Shown: positions 6,832-16,091 of the stretch, one piece after another | Layout of the letters: every line of letters starts with the position of its first letter | Position numbering within the stretch: position 1 is the stretch's first letter | Virus record (IMG/VR): IMGVR_UViG_3300033149_003702 | Span: 1 to 27,572 of that record | Origin: a virus | DNA length: 27,572 bases | Strand: one strand, 5' to 3' | Notes under the pieces: generated by a model | What the model saw: only the letters and a program-made list of their open reading frames with translations | Databases searched by the model: none | Told to the model about the DNA's origin: nothing | Program-made: the position numbers and the translations under genes

Positions 6832-7173
6832 TTGATTGGTTTAATTTTTAAATTAGGGTCAGAGATAGTAGAGATAAGAGTAGAAAAAAATAATATATTA
6901 TTTAGAAACAATCAAACAAATGGAATGTTTACTACTATTGATGGATTACAATTAAATAAACAAGGAGTAATTAAAGAACATCCAGATTTAAAAGATAATG
7001 ATAACTGGCAAAATATAGCAAGAGAAAGATTCAAAGAAAAGATAAAAAAAATAGATACTGAAATGGAAAGAGCAGATTATATTATTGAAGATTTAAAAAA
7101 GTTTGGATATAAACCAATAGCAAGACAAAGAAAAGGATTCAGAGTTGAAAAATTTAAAAATGGTGGATTATAA
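6832..7173 (+). CDS. 113-aa soluble protein, TTG start
   Basis: The N-terminal half has beta-like alternation (LIFKLGSEIVEIRVEKNNIL) and the C-terminal half is a charged helix pair ending in a basic segment (KPIARQRKGFRVEKF). The only upstream start is TTG 6832, one base after the previous stop and preceded by a GGCGGTGG Shine-Dalgarno-like run. Its stop overlaps the next start as TAATG. No family is recognised; its place among virion-region genes suggests an assembly or structural role. Confidence 0.7.
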   Translation: MIGLIFKLGSEIVEIRVEKNNILFRNNQTNGMFTTIDGLQLNKQGVIKEHPDLKDNDNWQNIARERFKEKIKKIDTEMERADYIIEDLKKFGYKPIARQRKGFRVEKFKNGGL

Positions 7174-7319
7174 TGTGGCAAGAAAACTTCCTAAATTATA
7201 TAATTGTAATAATCGTCTTGGTATCTTTATTTATAATAATCTATTGCAAAATAAAGGGACAAACACTTTTAGATGTAATAAGAGATTTGAGGGAGGCAAT
7301 GTCACCAGAATATGAGTAA
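7173..7319 (+). CDS. 48-aa single-span membrane protein
   Basis: A short protein with one hydrophobic helix (residues 9-24, YIIVIIVLVSLFIIIY) followed by a charged tail (TLLDVIRDLREAMSPE). It starts at TAATG overlapping the previous stop and its own stop overlaps the next ATG by 8 nt. These tight couplings make it a convincing gene. Probably a minor membrane or virion component. Confidence 0.65.
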   Translation: MWQENFLNYIIVIIVLVSLFIIIYCKIKGQTLLDVIRDLREAMSPEYE

Positions 7320-7506
7320 AACAAAAACAATAATCTTAGCAATACTAGGGGGAATAGACACAGTAGTTTATATGTTCACCCCAATAATTTTAGCAGCAAT
7401 ATGGGTTACAATAGTAGGGCTAAACAGCTGGATGACTTATTTTTTTTATGCATTAGGATTATTAGCCACATTATTTAGAGCAATTAAAATAGGATTTATG
7501 AATTAA
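7312..7506 (+). CDS. Two-span small membrane protein
   Basis: A 64-aa protein with two hydrophobic helices (about 6-36 and 42-60) around a turn (VGLNSWMTY). The topology is like a capsid or envelope protein of lipid-containing archaeal viruses. It overlaps the previous gene and precedes the next by 1 nt. I recognise the layout from archaeal viral contigs but know no characterised homologue. Confidence 0.7.
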   Translation: MSKTKTIILAILGGIDTVVYMFTPIILAAIWVTIVGLNSWMTYFFYALGLLATLFRAIKIGFMN

Positions 7507-7507
7507 A

Positions 7508-7978
7508 ATGCCAGAACAACCACAACCCCAACAACAAGAATTGAGTGATGAACAAGCATTAATGAAAATAGCCCAAGCCATGAAAGATAATGCACCAACC
7601 CCAGAAGATAAACATAATGTCCATAAATTTTTATTTGATGTAGTAATAACAAAAGATTCAACAAAGATAGGAGACTTACAAGTAGATAAGGAAATAAATG
7701 AATTAGGGATACCAGAACATACAGTAAGAGGAAGCAAATCAATGAAATTAATTGCAGATAAAATAATGGATAATGATTTTTTTAAAGAATATTACGACCA
7801 AGAAGCAGAAGATGTCCTGGCTACAAGTCTAAGTAGAGAAGGGTTTTTGATAAAACAAGCAACTGTTCAAACAAAACAAATAGCAGATGTTACTCGTAGA
7901 AGAAAAGTAAATAAAGGATGGTTTAAGCAAAAAGAAGAATCAAGTGGGGGAGATACCACAACTTCTGGAGGAAATTAA
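7508..7978 (+). CDS. 156-aa soluble virion-region protein
   Basis: An acidic Gln/Pro-rich N-terminus (MPEQPQPQQQELSDEQALMK), a helical middle, and a basic C-terminal motif (LSREGFLIKQATVQ, then DVTRRRKVNKGWF) before a Gly/Ser/Thr tail. No membrane span is present. The next gene's AAGGAGGT lies just beyond its stop. Its conserved neighbours suggest a structural or scaffolding protein; this is inference. Confidence 0.7.
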   Translation: MPEQPQPQQQELSDEQALMKIAQAMKDNAPTPEDKHNVHKFLFDVVITKDSTKIGDLQVDKEINELGIPEHTVRGSKSMKLIADKIMDNDFFKEYYDQEAEDVLATSLSREGFLIKQATVQTKQIADVTRRRKVNKGWFKQKEESSGGDTTTSGGN

Positions 7979-7996
7979 AAACTGAAAGGAGGTAGA

Positions 7997-8503
7997 ATGG
8001 GAGATTTAAAAGAAGAATTAAAAGAAATAAAAGATTTAATCCAAGATGATAAAGAAAGAAAAAGACATAGAAAATTTAGATTACCAATAGGAGCAAGAGT
8101 TGGAAAAAATAAAGCAAGTAAAGGTTATGTCGGAATTTGGAAGATAAACGAGAATGGATTTATAACTGCAAGCAAGCAGCCAATACAAGAACAAACAACA
8201 ATGGTTGATGGAGTTCCAAGACTTGCTACGCCAGAATATGTATTGAAATTCAAAAAAGGATTTAGAACCTATCCCTTAATTATTCAGCCAAGCTGGAGTG
8301 TTGAACCATTTAGCCCAATAAAAAACTATGAACAATCAATGTTGAATGGAAGCAATACTAAAGGTTATAAATTACTTATGAATCGAATGAAAACAGAGAT
8401 TGTAAGTGCAAAAAAACAAGTCGGAGGAATAATCAAATGGATAATAGGATTAGGTCTTGTAGGAATTATATTATACGCAATATTTACGAGTGGAGGGGGT
8501 TAA
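7997..8503 (+). CDS. C-tail-anchored protein
   Basis: A 168-aa protein with a charged N-terminal helix (MGDLKEELKEIKDLIQDDKE), a soluble beta-rich domain (GYVGIWKINENGFITASKQP), and one C-terminal membrane helix (about residues 143-164, GGIIKWIIGLGLVGIILYAI) ending in Gly. The topology is cytoplasmic domain plus tail anchor. A strong AAAGGAGGT lies 4 nt before the ATG. Possibly links an internal virion component to the membrane; no family is recognised. Confidence 0.75.
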   Translation: MGDLKEELKEIKDLIQDDKERKRHRKFRLPIGARVGKNKASKGYVGIWKINENGFITASKQPIQEQTTMVDGVPRLATPEYVLKFKKGFRTYPLIIQPSWSVEPFSPIKNYEQSMLNGSNTKGYKLLMNRMKTEIVSAKKQVGGIIKWIIGLGLVGIILYAIFTSGGG

Positions 8504-8701
8504 ATGGCTTTCTCTAAAATAGATTATAATTCTGCCGATGAAATCTTTGAAGTAAAAATAATAGATAAAACTGGAGCAACATTAGAGAGATGGAAATTTC
8601 AAAAAAAAGATTTCCCAAAATTCGCAAATATAATAAGTAAAAAATATGGAATAGATTTAAAGATAAAAACTCCATCAGATTTAGATTGGACTAAGTATTA
8701 A
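8504..8701 (+). CDS. 65-aa soluble protein
   Basis: Starts immediately after the previous stop with GGAGGGGG upstream in the preceding codons. The sequence (MAFSKIDYNSADEIFEVKII, then TGATLERWKFQKKDFPKF) predicts a compact alpha/beta fold without membrane spans. It is last in the 6468 transcription unit. The function is unknown. Confidence 0.7.
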   Translation: MAFSKIDYNSADEIFEVKIIDKTGATLERWKFQKKDFPKFANIISKKYGIDLKIKTPSDLDWTKY

Positions 8702-8709
8702 AAAAAGTA

Positions 8710-8724
8710 ATCGATATTTATAAA
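8710..8724 (+). promoter_or_regulatory. Class-1 promoter
   Basis: ATCGATATTTATAAA, an exact match, with 21 nt to the ATG at 8746. It begins the transcription unit of the 1044-aa protein and probably the adhesin module. Confidence 0.87.
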
Positions 8725-8745
8725 CTAATTACACGTAGTTTTCTT

Positions 8746-8904
8746 ATGAAATTGGGAGATTTAGTTAGTGTATCTAGAAACAAAACAAATAAACAAGTTA
8801 ATTTAAATATTAAAAAAAGAAAATTAAAAAGGTTAGATATTTCTGAAGAAGATTTAATGAACATGGATTTATTATCACCAAAAGTAAATTTAAAGGATTT
8901 TTAA
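8746..8904 (+). CDS. 52-aa operon-leading small protein, paralogue of 16127
   Basis: The protein MKLGDLVSVSRNKTNKQVNL and onward aligns end to end with the 48-aa product at 16127 (shared MKL.DLVSV, NK, Q.NL.IKK, then KL..D..EE). Both are the first gene after a class-1 promoter with a 21-nt gap, so both are leaderless. The next gene begins directly after its stop. The hydrophilic, basic sequence fits a small regulatory or virion-linked peptide. Duplicated promoter-plus-gene cassettes are good evidence that it is real despite its size. Confidence 0.75.
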   Translation: MKLGDLVSVSRNKTNKQVNLNIKKRKLKRLDISEEDLMNMDLLSPKVNLKDF

Positions 8905-11900
8905 ATGGCACAACTAACACAACAAGAATTAAGAACATTAACAAGAGAACAAAGAATGCAATTATTAGCTCAACGCGAAACTCAAGAAAGAATAGAAAAA
9001 CAAAAACAAGAAGTTAAAAGATTAGAAAAACAAAGACAACAACAAATAGAAAGACAACAAAAAGCAGTTCAAGAAGCAGAACAACAAGCTTTTGTAAGAA
9101 GTAGAGCATTAGAAATAATTAATTTAATTGCACAGGGAAAAGGGCCAGCAAGAAGTAGTTTACCAGGGGCGGTTAGAGCAGAAGTGGCAAGATTAGAAAA
9201 AGACCCAAAAGTAAGAAAACAAATAAGAAGAATCCAACAAAAGATTTCTGATATTAAAAAACAATTAGCAGAAGCAGGAGTAACAGGAATTGAAACAATA
9301 GAAGATATTGAAAGATTTAGTTCATTTCAAAAGGGAGCAATTTCAAAAGATATTGATATAAAACTAAAAGAAATAGAACAGCAAAAATTAGAAGCAATAG
9401 AGCAGGCAAAAACCCCACCATTACCAGAGGTATTCCGACAACCAATAAGCCCATTTGAAATCCAGATGGGAAGAACATTTCAAGGAGTTCCTTTAATTTC
9501 TACACCAGAGGGAATTAGACCAGCATTTGCAGTAACAGATATCCCCAAAAAAGAAACCCCTGGAGTTCAATTTTTACAAGATATAGGAATATCAGAAGCC
9601 AAACCACTAGGGGCACCAATAATAAAAACAACAAGGGTTGTAGAAGAAGCAGTAAGGGGGGTTCAACAATTCTTTAGAAAAGATATAGAAAGAAAACCAA
9701 CCCCAGATACAACATTTATATCAAAAGAAGAAAGGAAAGAATTAGAATTAGAACCAGAAGAAAAAGCAATAACATTACCACCAGGAAAATTAGAAAGAAT
9801 AAAACAAATAATCAGCGAATTAAAATTAAAAGGAAGAATAACTTTTGGAAACGTTTTTATAAGTGAAGATGATTTAAGACCTTTAACTAAAAGAGAAATA
9901 GCAGCAGCAATAAGCACAGGATTATTAATAAAAGCACCAAGAGCAATAGGAACTTTAACTGAGATGGTTGTAGAAAAAGTAGCACCTGGATTTAAACAAG
10001 CACAGATAGGCGAAGTTCCATCAATAGATGTTCCTCAAAGAGTTACAATAGGAGCACCACCAGTAACATTAGAAGGAAGACCAATAATAGTAACCCCCGA
10101 AACAATCGGAAAGACAGTTGGATTTGGAGCAGAAATTGGAACATTTATTATTACCCCCCCACCAATAAAAATACTCGGGGGAGGCGCTATTCTAACAGGA
10201 CCAAGCACAGTTGTAACCCCAGAAGAAAGATTAGCCGGAGGAATAATAACAGCAGTAGGAATATCTCAGGGAATAAGATTTTTAAGAGCACCAATAACAG
10301 AGAGAGTTCCATTAAGACCTTTAAAAACACCCGTAACAAGAATAAATGTTAGAACTGTCCAAATAGGAAAAAAATCATATAGAGTTCTTAGACTTGAACA
10401 AGCAGGAGAATTAACACCTCCAATTAGAGTTACAACAACAAATAGATTTAAAAAATTATTTAACTTAAAACCAATAGATACAAGAACAGTAAAGGCAAGG
10501 AGATTTCTAGTTAAATCTCAAGGGCAATTTTTAGAAGACAAACCTTTTATAGTTACAGAAGTAAAAGAGGGAAGCAAAGTTGGAACATGGTTTGAAATAA
10601 GCGGAGAAAGCGTGCCAACGAGTTTAAAACAATGGAATAAATTAAGTAATGTAGAGAAATTTCAATGGCAAAGATATGCAGAGAGTATAGCAAAGAAACC
10701 AATATCAATAGAGAATGTCCCAAAATTTTTAGGTAAGAATAAACAAAGAATTATAAGCCAATTAGAACAACAAAAATTAGGAAGTTTTAATGTTAGAACA
10801 GGAGAATTAACAGTTGAAGATATAGCAAAAATAAAATTAGGAAAAGGGAGGATAGATATAAAGACCCTTGATGCAACTGGAAAAACAACAACAAGAAGCC
10901 AATCAGTATCAGAAGTAAAAAAGATTTTAGAGACTGATAAAGTAAAAGTTATAAGATTAGATACAGTATCAAAAGACGTCACCAAACCTTTCCCAAGAGC
11001 AACAGGAAGAACTCCAGAATCAATAACTTTTGTTATAGAAAGTAAAGAACCAATAGTTATAGGACAACCAGGAGGAGTAAGATTTATTCAACCAGCAGAT
11101 ATAACTAAAACACCATTAAAAGATACTTTCCAGAAACAAATGCAACAACAAATACAATTGCCACCAGTTCCTCCACCACCAAAACCAAGCCCATTACCAC
11201 CAACAACAATATTAGAACCAACAACTCCAGTAGTTATTCCAGGAGCAGTTCCATTTGTTACAACGCCAAGTGCATTTAAAGGGCCAGAATTAGTCCCATT
11301 AGAAGATGACACATTTGTAACACCAATAGGAGATTTAGGAACAATTACAACAACACCACCAGTAACTATAGATACAACTATGTTAAAAGGAAAAACAGAA
11401 TTAAAGTTAGGAACAAGAATAAAACAAATAGGAAGTTTGGAAATAAAAACAAAATTAAAAGAACAAACCTTATTAAAAACTACTCCTGGATTAAAAAGCG
11501 AAACCCAATTAAAAGAATTACAAGGTATTAGAACAGAATTAAAAGAATTACAAACTTTAAAACAAACACAAAGATTAAAATTACAACAAAAGATAGCACA
11601 AAGATTACAACCAACTCCAAAAAAACCAACACCTCCAACCCCACCATTAGTTCCACCACCAATAAAATTACCAGGTTTAGCAAGAGCAATAGAAAAAGTA
11701 AAAAAGATGAAGAAAGGAGAATTCGAAGTATTTGTAAGAAAGTTTGAAAAAGATGTAAGTATAGGAAAATTTGAAACACAACCAGAAGCAAAACAAGCTT
11801 TAGTAAAAAGATTAAAAACAACAATAAGAGCAAGTGGATTTGTAGAAAGAAAAGGAAAGAAAATTAGTCCAGCACAATTAGGATTTTTTGGATTTGAATT

Positions 11901-12039
11901 TAGAGCAAGTAAAACTGACCCATTTAGAGTGGTTCAGAAGAAAGAAAAAAGACTTAGTGGTTTTGGAGAAGTTCAGGAAATTCAATTTTTTAAGAAACAG
12001 AAAAGGAGAAAGAAAGGTAAATCAATATTTGGATTATAA
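8905..12039 (+). CDS. Large coiled-coil and proline-rich virion protein candidate
   Basis: 1044 aa, the largest product here. Residues 1-130 are Gln/Lys/Glu-rich coiled coil, followed by further helical sequence to about 185. Residues ~320-470 include hydrophobic Gly/Pro/Ile-rich stretches (REIAAAISTGLLIKAP; GTFIITPPPIKILGGGAILT) that could contact membrane. Proline-rich linkers lie near 750-770 and 900-925, and the C-terminal ~110 residues form a basic domain (QLGFFGFEFRASKTDPFRVV). No enzymatic motif is seen. Length, modularity and position between capsid and adhesin genes suggest a tape-, scaffold- or inner-layer structural protein. Codons end strongly in A. Confidence 0.7.
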   Translation: MAQLTQQELRTLTREQRMQLLAQRETQERIEKQKQEVKRLEKQRQQQIERQQKAVQEAEQQAFVRSRALEIINLIAQGKGPARSSLPGAVRAEVARLEKDPKVRKQIRRIQQKISDIKKQLAEAGVTGIETIEDIERFSSFQKGAISKDIDIKLKEIEQQKLEAIEQAKTPPLPEVFRQPISPFEIQMGRTFQGVPLISTPEGIRPAFAVTDIPKKETPGVQFLQDIGISEAKPLGAPIIKTTRVVEEAVRGVQQFFRKDIERKPTPDTTFISKEERKELELEPEEKAITLPPGKLERIKQIISELKLKGRITFGNVFISEDDLRPLTKREIAAAISTGLLIKAPRAIGTLTEMVVEKVAPGFKQAQIGEVPSIDVPQRVTIGAPPVTLEGRPIIVTPETIGKTVGFGAEIGTFIITPPPIKILGGGAILTGPSTVVTPEERLAGGIITAVGISQGIRFLRAPITERVPLRPLKTPVTRINVRTVQIGKKSYRVLRLEQAGELTPPIRVTTTNRFKKLFNLKPIDTRTVKARRFLVKSQGQFLEDKPFIVTEVKEGSKVGTWFEISGESVPTSLKQWNKLSNVEKFQWQRYAESIAKKPISIENVPKFLGKNKQRIISQLEQQKLGSFNVRTGELTVEDIAKIKLGKGRIDIKTLDATGKTTTRSQSVSEVKKILETDKVKVIRLDTVSKDVTKPFPRATGRTPESITFVIESKEPIVIGQPGGVRFIQPADITKTPLKDTFQKQMQQQIQLPPVPPPPKPSPLPPTTILEPTTPVVIPGAVPFVTTPSAFKGPELVPLEDDTFVTPIGDLGTITTTPPVTIDTTMLKGKTELKLGTRIKQIGSLEIKTKLKEQTLLKTTPGLKSETQLKELQGIRTELKELQTLKQTQRLKLQQKIAQRLQPTPKKPTPPTPPLVPPPIKLPGLARAIEKVKKMKKGEFEVFVRKFEKDVSIGKFETQPEAKQALVKRLKTTIRASGFVERKGKKISPAQLGFFGFEFRASKTDPFRVVQKKEKRLSGFGEVQEIQFFKKQKRRKKGKSIFGL

Positions 12040-12040
12040 A

Positions 12041-12082
12041 ATGAATAAACCAATCTACTTATTTATATTTGTAGCGACATAA
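12041..12082 (+). CDS. 13-aa hydrophobic peptide, coupling ORF
   Basis: MNKPIYLFIFVAT starts one base after the 1044-aa gene and its stop overlaps the next ATG as TAATG. It may simply keep ribosomes moving to the downstream start, or encode a tiny membrane peptide. Support is positional only. Confidence 0.3.
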   Translation: MNKPIYLFIFVAT

Positions 12083-12360
12083 TGAAATCAAAAAAAGCAA
12101 ACGTAACTTTATATGGAATAATGTTAGCATTAACAATAATAGTTTTAGCTCTAGCCCTGGCTCCTTCTGTTAGATATTTTACAAATAATGCAAGAAATGC
12201 TACAAGTGGCGATACAATAGGAATGGATTGTAATAATGCAAGTATTTCTGATTTTACTAAAGCAGCATGTATCGCCGCGGATATTAATTTATTTTATTTC
12301 ATAGGAGGACTTATACTGTTGGCGGGAGCAATAATTACCGCGCGTATAATTTTCAATTAA
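12082..12360 (+). CDS. Two-helix pilin/capsid-like membrane protein
   Basis: A 92-aa protein with a short basic start (MKSKKANVTL), hydrophobic helix at ~11-29, a polar ectodomain with two Cys (MDCNNASISDFTKAACIAAD), and a second helix at ~70-91. It shares architecture with the next gene's product: lysine-rich start, helix, Cys pair, helix. The start resembles an archaeal prepilin leader though lacking the KGQ junction. It likely sits in the viral membrane as a minor coat or adhesin-associated protein. Confidence 0.7.
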   Translation: MKSKKANVTLYGIMLALTIIVLALALAPSVRYFTNNARNATSGDTIGMDCNNASISDFTKAACIAADINLFYFIGGLILLAGAIITARIIFN

Positions 12361-12371
12361 GAGTGATAAAG

Positions 12372-12644
12372 ATGGATAGAAAAATATTAAAAAATAAAAA
12401 AGGACAATCTTTAGGACTTGGAATTATGACAGCTATAGTTTTCTTAATTATCGGACTAATGACAATTAACTTTGTAAAAGATGAAGTCACAAGGGCAAGA
12501 ACAGATTTAAGTTGTTCAGATGTAGATAATATAAGTGATGGAACAAAATTACTCTGCCTTGTAGTTGATTCAACAGTTCCTTATTGGATAGTAATAATAT
12601 TTAGTATAACAATCGGATTTATTACAATGAGGTTAAAAATATGA
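12372..12644 (+). CDS. Prepilin-like two-helix membrane protein
   Basis: A 90-aa protein from ATG 12372; a GTG at 12363 is possible. The start KNKKGQSLGLGIMTAIVFLI has the KKGQ junction of archaeal class III signal peptides, cleaved before Gln by prepilin peptidase, then a hydrophobic helix, a Cys-containing ectodomain (LSCSDVDNISDGTKLLCLVV) and a second helix. It is paralogous in layout to the preceding protein, with which it may form disulphide-linked pairs. Its end overlaps the adhesin gene by 4 nt. Processing by host peptidase is inference. Confidence 0.72.
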   Translation: MDRKILKNKKGQSLGLGIMTAIVFLIIGLMTINFVKDEVTRARTDLSCSDVDNISDGTKLLCLVVDSTVPYWIVIIFSITIGFITMRLKI

Positions 12645-15376
12645 AATACAGAGATAGAAAAATAGACATGGTTACAATAATGTTTGGGGTAATGGCTCTG
12701 TTCTTAATGATAATGTTATCTGTTCCAGTTTCAGCAGCCAATTTTGATAATGTAAAATCCTTTGATAAAGATGTAGGAAATTATGGAAAAGTTACAATAA
12801 AAGATTGGTTTGGATTACTAAAATTAGCAGAATTAGAATTAAAAGAAAATACAGACATATGTCTTATTGAATGTTCAGCAGAAAAAGAAATAATACTGCA
12901 CCAAAAAGGAAGTCTTATAGATGAAATTAAATTTGAAACAATAAATTATGATGGAACAAGAACACAAGAACCAATAGAAGAATATACTTTTTATATTAAA
13001 AAAAATAATAAATGGATAAAATATAATTTAGGAGACGAAGTAAATCCAGGAACATACCAAATTAGATTAGAAGGTAAAAAATCAATGTTCAAATCAGTTG
13101 ACTGGATAATAACCTCTCAAGGCAAGGAAATTCGAGAATGGGCAATTTGGGATACAAACGCACCAGTAGCTTATTTTTCTCTTGATGAAACAAGTGGAAA
13201 GAATATATCAAATAAAATTAATGCAACATTTAATGGAAGTTTAAGCACAGAATTTGAAGATGTAAATTGGATACCAGGAAAGATAGGCAATGGATTATTA
13301 TTTAATGAATCAGGAAGCCATACAAATTTTACTAATATAACTAGTTGGGGAATTCATGAAACAAATCAAACCTCTATTTCATTTTGGATTAATTTTACAG
13401 CACATACTATAAGTAATACAGGGGTATTCTCAATAGGCGGACAAGGAATAGAATTAAGAAATGTAGCAGACCAATTTAGTTTCGGTTGGGCAGATTTAGG
13501 AATCCAAAGTATATCAACTGCAAATAATATTATTGTTCCTAATAGGTGGTATCATATTGTTATTACACAAAATTCAAGTTGGATTAATGAAACAAATAGT
13601 AGACTTTATATTAATGGAACATTACAAGATTGGGGTGGAAATGTCAATGAGTTCTTCTGGGATTTAACAAAAAATGATGGAAAATTCAGCTTAGGATTTA
13701 ATTACTTTAATAATATACCAATAAATGGAAGTATAGATGAATTTGGGGTTTGGAACTCTACATTATCTCAGGCAGAAGTAAATGAATTGTATAATGCGGG
13801 GGCGGGTTTAGGTTGGGGAGAAACACAATCATTATTAATAACTTTAGATTCACCAGCAACAGGAATAAATGTAACAGGAACCCAAAACTTTACAGGATTT
13901 TTTAACACAACAGAGGGGCATACCTTAGTGAATACAACATTAAATGTTTGGTATAGTAATTCAACATTATTTAGCACTACAACAGAATCAATAAACGGGA
14001 CAAATAATCAAACAACAATCCAGGTAGATAATATAAATACTCCTAAGGATAATTATCTTTGGAATTATAAAGCATGTTCTGAAAACTCAACAGGATTCTT
14101 ATGCCGTTCTGCAAGTAGCAATAGAACTTTCCAAACACCCTCATTTATTTTTGGCCAATGTAATTCAACTAACACCATAGCTTATGTTAATTTTACATTT
14201 GAAGATGAAAGCGACCAATCAGTAATATTTAATGGAACAATTCCAAGTTCAACTTTCGTATGGTGGTTTGAAGAAGTAAATAATAATGAAACATTCATTT
14301 TCTCAAATTCTGTTGGAAACCAAAGTTATGCTTTTTGTTTTTCTCCTGGTGTAGTAAATATATCAGTAGATTATAGAATACAATACGAAGATCAAGAAGG
14401 AGATTATCAACAAAGAATATTAAAACCCCAAGTAACAACCTTCTCCAATAGAACTACAAATATAACTTTGCCTTTGTTAGCTACTGTTGATGGGCAATTT
14501 GTAACCTTTCAAGTTGTAAATCTTGCAGAACAAGTAATCTCTGGGGTAAATGTAAATGTAAGCAGAGACATTAGTGGAGTAGATACTTTAATAGCAACAG
14601 GAACAACAAACGACGCGGGGAGTATAACCTTTTTCTTAGACCCGGACATAGAACATAGATTAGGGTTTAGTGCAACAGGATATGATGATTTAATAACCAC
14701 CCTATTTCCAACACAAACAAGTTATACTATAACTTTGGGGACAGGAACAATAGTAATTCAGGAATTTGATACAACAAAAGGAATAAGTTATACCATAAAC
14801 CCCATAAATTCAACTTTATTCAATAATACTGCGTATGATTTTGATTTTATATTGACTTCAAGTTTCTGGGAAGTAAGTGATTTTGGATTTAATTTAGTTA
14901 ATGCAACAGGAACATTAGCAGAAGTAAGTGTAAGTGCAAATGGTGGAACAGCAACAACTAATTTTGATGTGGGGAATAATACTCAAATAATTATGAATTA
15001 TTTTTGGGTTATTGATGGGAATTATACAAATGCTTCAATAAGTTGGTATGTTTTATCTTCAGCAGGAACAGATTGGAGTATAAAAACCTTTTTTGATGAT
15101 TTTAATATTTACCTTACTTCAGGAATATTTGGATTAGATGAATTTGGAAGGGCAATAATTGTCTTTTTAATTATATTCATATTTGTAGGAGTAATGTCCT
15201 TTAAATTTGGAATAACAAGCCCCGTAGGAATAACAAGTGTGATATTTGGATTAGTAGCATTTTTTGATATAGGAATGGGGATAGTCCCAAACCCTGTAAA
15301 TGCGATTCCTAATTTTGCTACAATATTCGTAGCAATCGTGTTAACTGGAGTATTATTTAAGGAGGTATTTAGATGA
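12641..15376 (+). CDS. LamG-domain adhesin with C-terminal membrane anchor
   Basis: A 911-aa surface protein. Residues 11-33 are a signal peptide (LMIMLSVPVSAANF junction). A conserved-looking N-terminal domain (35-165) precedes a concanavalin-like LamG domain at ~175-392, ending with the typical GSIDEFGVWNSTLSQAEVNE segment. One or two Ig-like domains follow (400-500), then threonine/asparagine-rich beta domains, and about three membrane helices from residue ~830 (FLIIFIFVGVMSF onward). Many N-x-S/T sites are present. LamG domains bind carbohydrates, so this is a probable receptor-binding spike. It overlaps both neighbours by 4 nt (ATGA), tying it to the membrane proteins around it. Confidence 0.85.
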   Translation: MKYRDRKIDMVTIMFGVMALFLMIMLSVPVSAANFDNVKSFDKDVGNYGKVTIKDWFGLLKLAELELKENTDICLIECSAEKEIILHQKGSLIDEIKFETINYDGTRTQEPIEEYTFYIKKNNKWIKYNLGDEVNPGTYQIRLEGKKSMFKSVDWIITSQGKEIREWAIWDTNAPVAYFSLDETSGKNISNKINATFNGSLSTEFEDVNWIPGKIGNGLLFNESGSHTNFTNITSWGIHETNQTSISFWINFTAHTISNTGVFSIGGQGIELRNVADQFSFGWADLGIQSISTANNIIVPNRWYHIVITQNSSWINETNSRLYINGTLQDWGGNVNEFFWDLTKNDGKFSLGFNYFNNIPINGSIDEFGVWNSTLSQAEVNELYNAGAGLGWGETQSLLITLDSPATGINVTGTQNFTGFFNTTEGHTLVNTTLNVWYSNSTLFSTTTESINGTNNQTTIQVDNINTPKDNYLWNYKACSENSTGFLCRSASSNRTFQTPSFIFGQCNSTNTIAYVNFTFEDESDQSVIFNGTIPSSTFVWWFEEVNNNETFIFSNSVGNQSYAFCFSPGVVNISVDYRIQYEDQEGDYQQRILKPQVTTFSNRTTNITLPLLATVDGQFVTFQVVNLAEQVISGVNVNVSRDISGVDTLIATGTTNDAGSITFFLDPDIEHRLGFSATGYDDLITTLFPTQTSYTITLGTGTIVIQEFDTTKGISYTINPINSTLFNNTAYDFDFILTSSFWEVSDFGFNLVNATGTLAEVSVSANGGTATTNFDVGNNTQIIMNYFWVIDGNYTNASISWYVLSSAGTDWSIKTFFDDFNIYLTSGIFGLDEFGRAIIVFLIIFIFVGVMSFKFGITSPVGITSVIFGLVAFFDIGMGIVPNPVNAIPNFATIFVAIVLTGVLFKEVFR

Positions 15377-15819
15377 AAACTTGGAATTATATAATGATTA
15401 GTATCGGATTAATTATTGTAATGGAATTAGCAGGGTTTGTTACTGACCCAGTAGTTTTAGGTTTAATTGGATATACAAGAGTGGGGGAAACTTTAACTTT
15501 TAATCCAAGTATCTCAACCTTTTTTAACACAATTTTTTCAAATATAGCAAGTTTGGGTATAGGAATATTAGCTGGATTAGTGGGTGCAGGAATAGCAATA
15601 GGAACATTTGCAAAAGGAAGATTAGAAAATTTTATTATATTACCATTGATTACAACAACCTTAGTATTATTTGTTGGAACATTTACATCAATAATTAAAG
15701 CAGGACTAAGTGGCGGTTCAATTCCAAACTGGATAGGAGTTCTTTCCATATTCATTTTGGGCGGGCATATTTTAGGGTTTGGATTATCACTTGTAGAATT
15801 TTTTAGGGGGACAGACTAA
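15373..15819 (+). CDS. Polytopic membrane protein of the adhesin module
   Basis: A 148-aa protein with about four hydrophobic segments (roughly 5-30, 55-82, 87-110, 118-143) including glycine-rich helices (GIGILAGLVGAGIAIGTFAK). An AAGGAGGT in the adhesin's 3' end precedes its ATG, and its stop overlaps the next start as TAATG. It probably forms a membrane complex with the adhesin's C-terminal helices. No transporter motif is recognised. Confidence 0.75.
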   Translation: MKTWNYIMISIGLIIVMELAGFVTDPVVLGLIGYTRVGETLTFNPSISTFFNTIFSNIASLGIGILAGLVGAGIAIGTFAKGRLENFIILPLITTTLVLFVGTFTSIIKAGLSGGSIPNWIGVLSIFILGGHILGFGLSLVEFFRGTD

Positions 15820-16091
15820 TGGCAACATGCACAGGATTTATTGAACCATTGAATTTAGAATGTTGGTTAGTAAATGTTTTTAGTGGAACTCTTGATATTT
15901 TTATATTCATATCTTTAATTGTTATTGCTACATTAGGAGCAAGATTTAAAATGCTTAATTCAACTTTACTTATAATATTTGGATTATATGCAATAATAAT
16001 GGCTCAATTTATGACTGGAATTTATTTCCTTGTTGTATTACTTGGAGGATTAATTAGCGCATGGGCTATAACAAAGATGGTTAAGACATGA
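15819..16091 (+). CDS. Small polytopic membrane protein of the adhesin module
   Basis: A 90-aa protein with a short Cys-containing N-terminus (MATCTGFIEPLNLECWLVNV) and three hydrophobic segments. The start overlaps the previous stop (TAATG). Its stop codon directly adjoins the next class-1 promoter, so it ends the transcription unit. The function is unknown beyond membrane localisation. Confidence 0.72.
   Translation: MATCTGFIEPLNLECWLVNVFSGTLDIFIFISLIVIATLGARFKMLNSTLLIIFGLYAIIMAQFMTGIYFLVVLLGGLISAWAITKMVKT

Noticed and set aside
9663-11833. Minus-strand open frames of 74-107 codons within the 1044-aa gene
   Set aside because: Low-complexity Leu/Ile/Ser translations are antisense shadows of an A-ending codon style; no promoter or RBS.
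15387-15755. 122-codon minus-strand frame
   Set aside because: Antisense of a well-supported four-helix membrane protein in a coupled operon.
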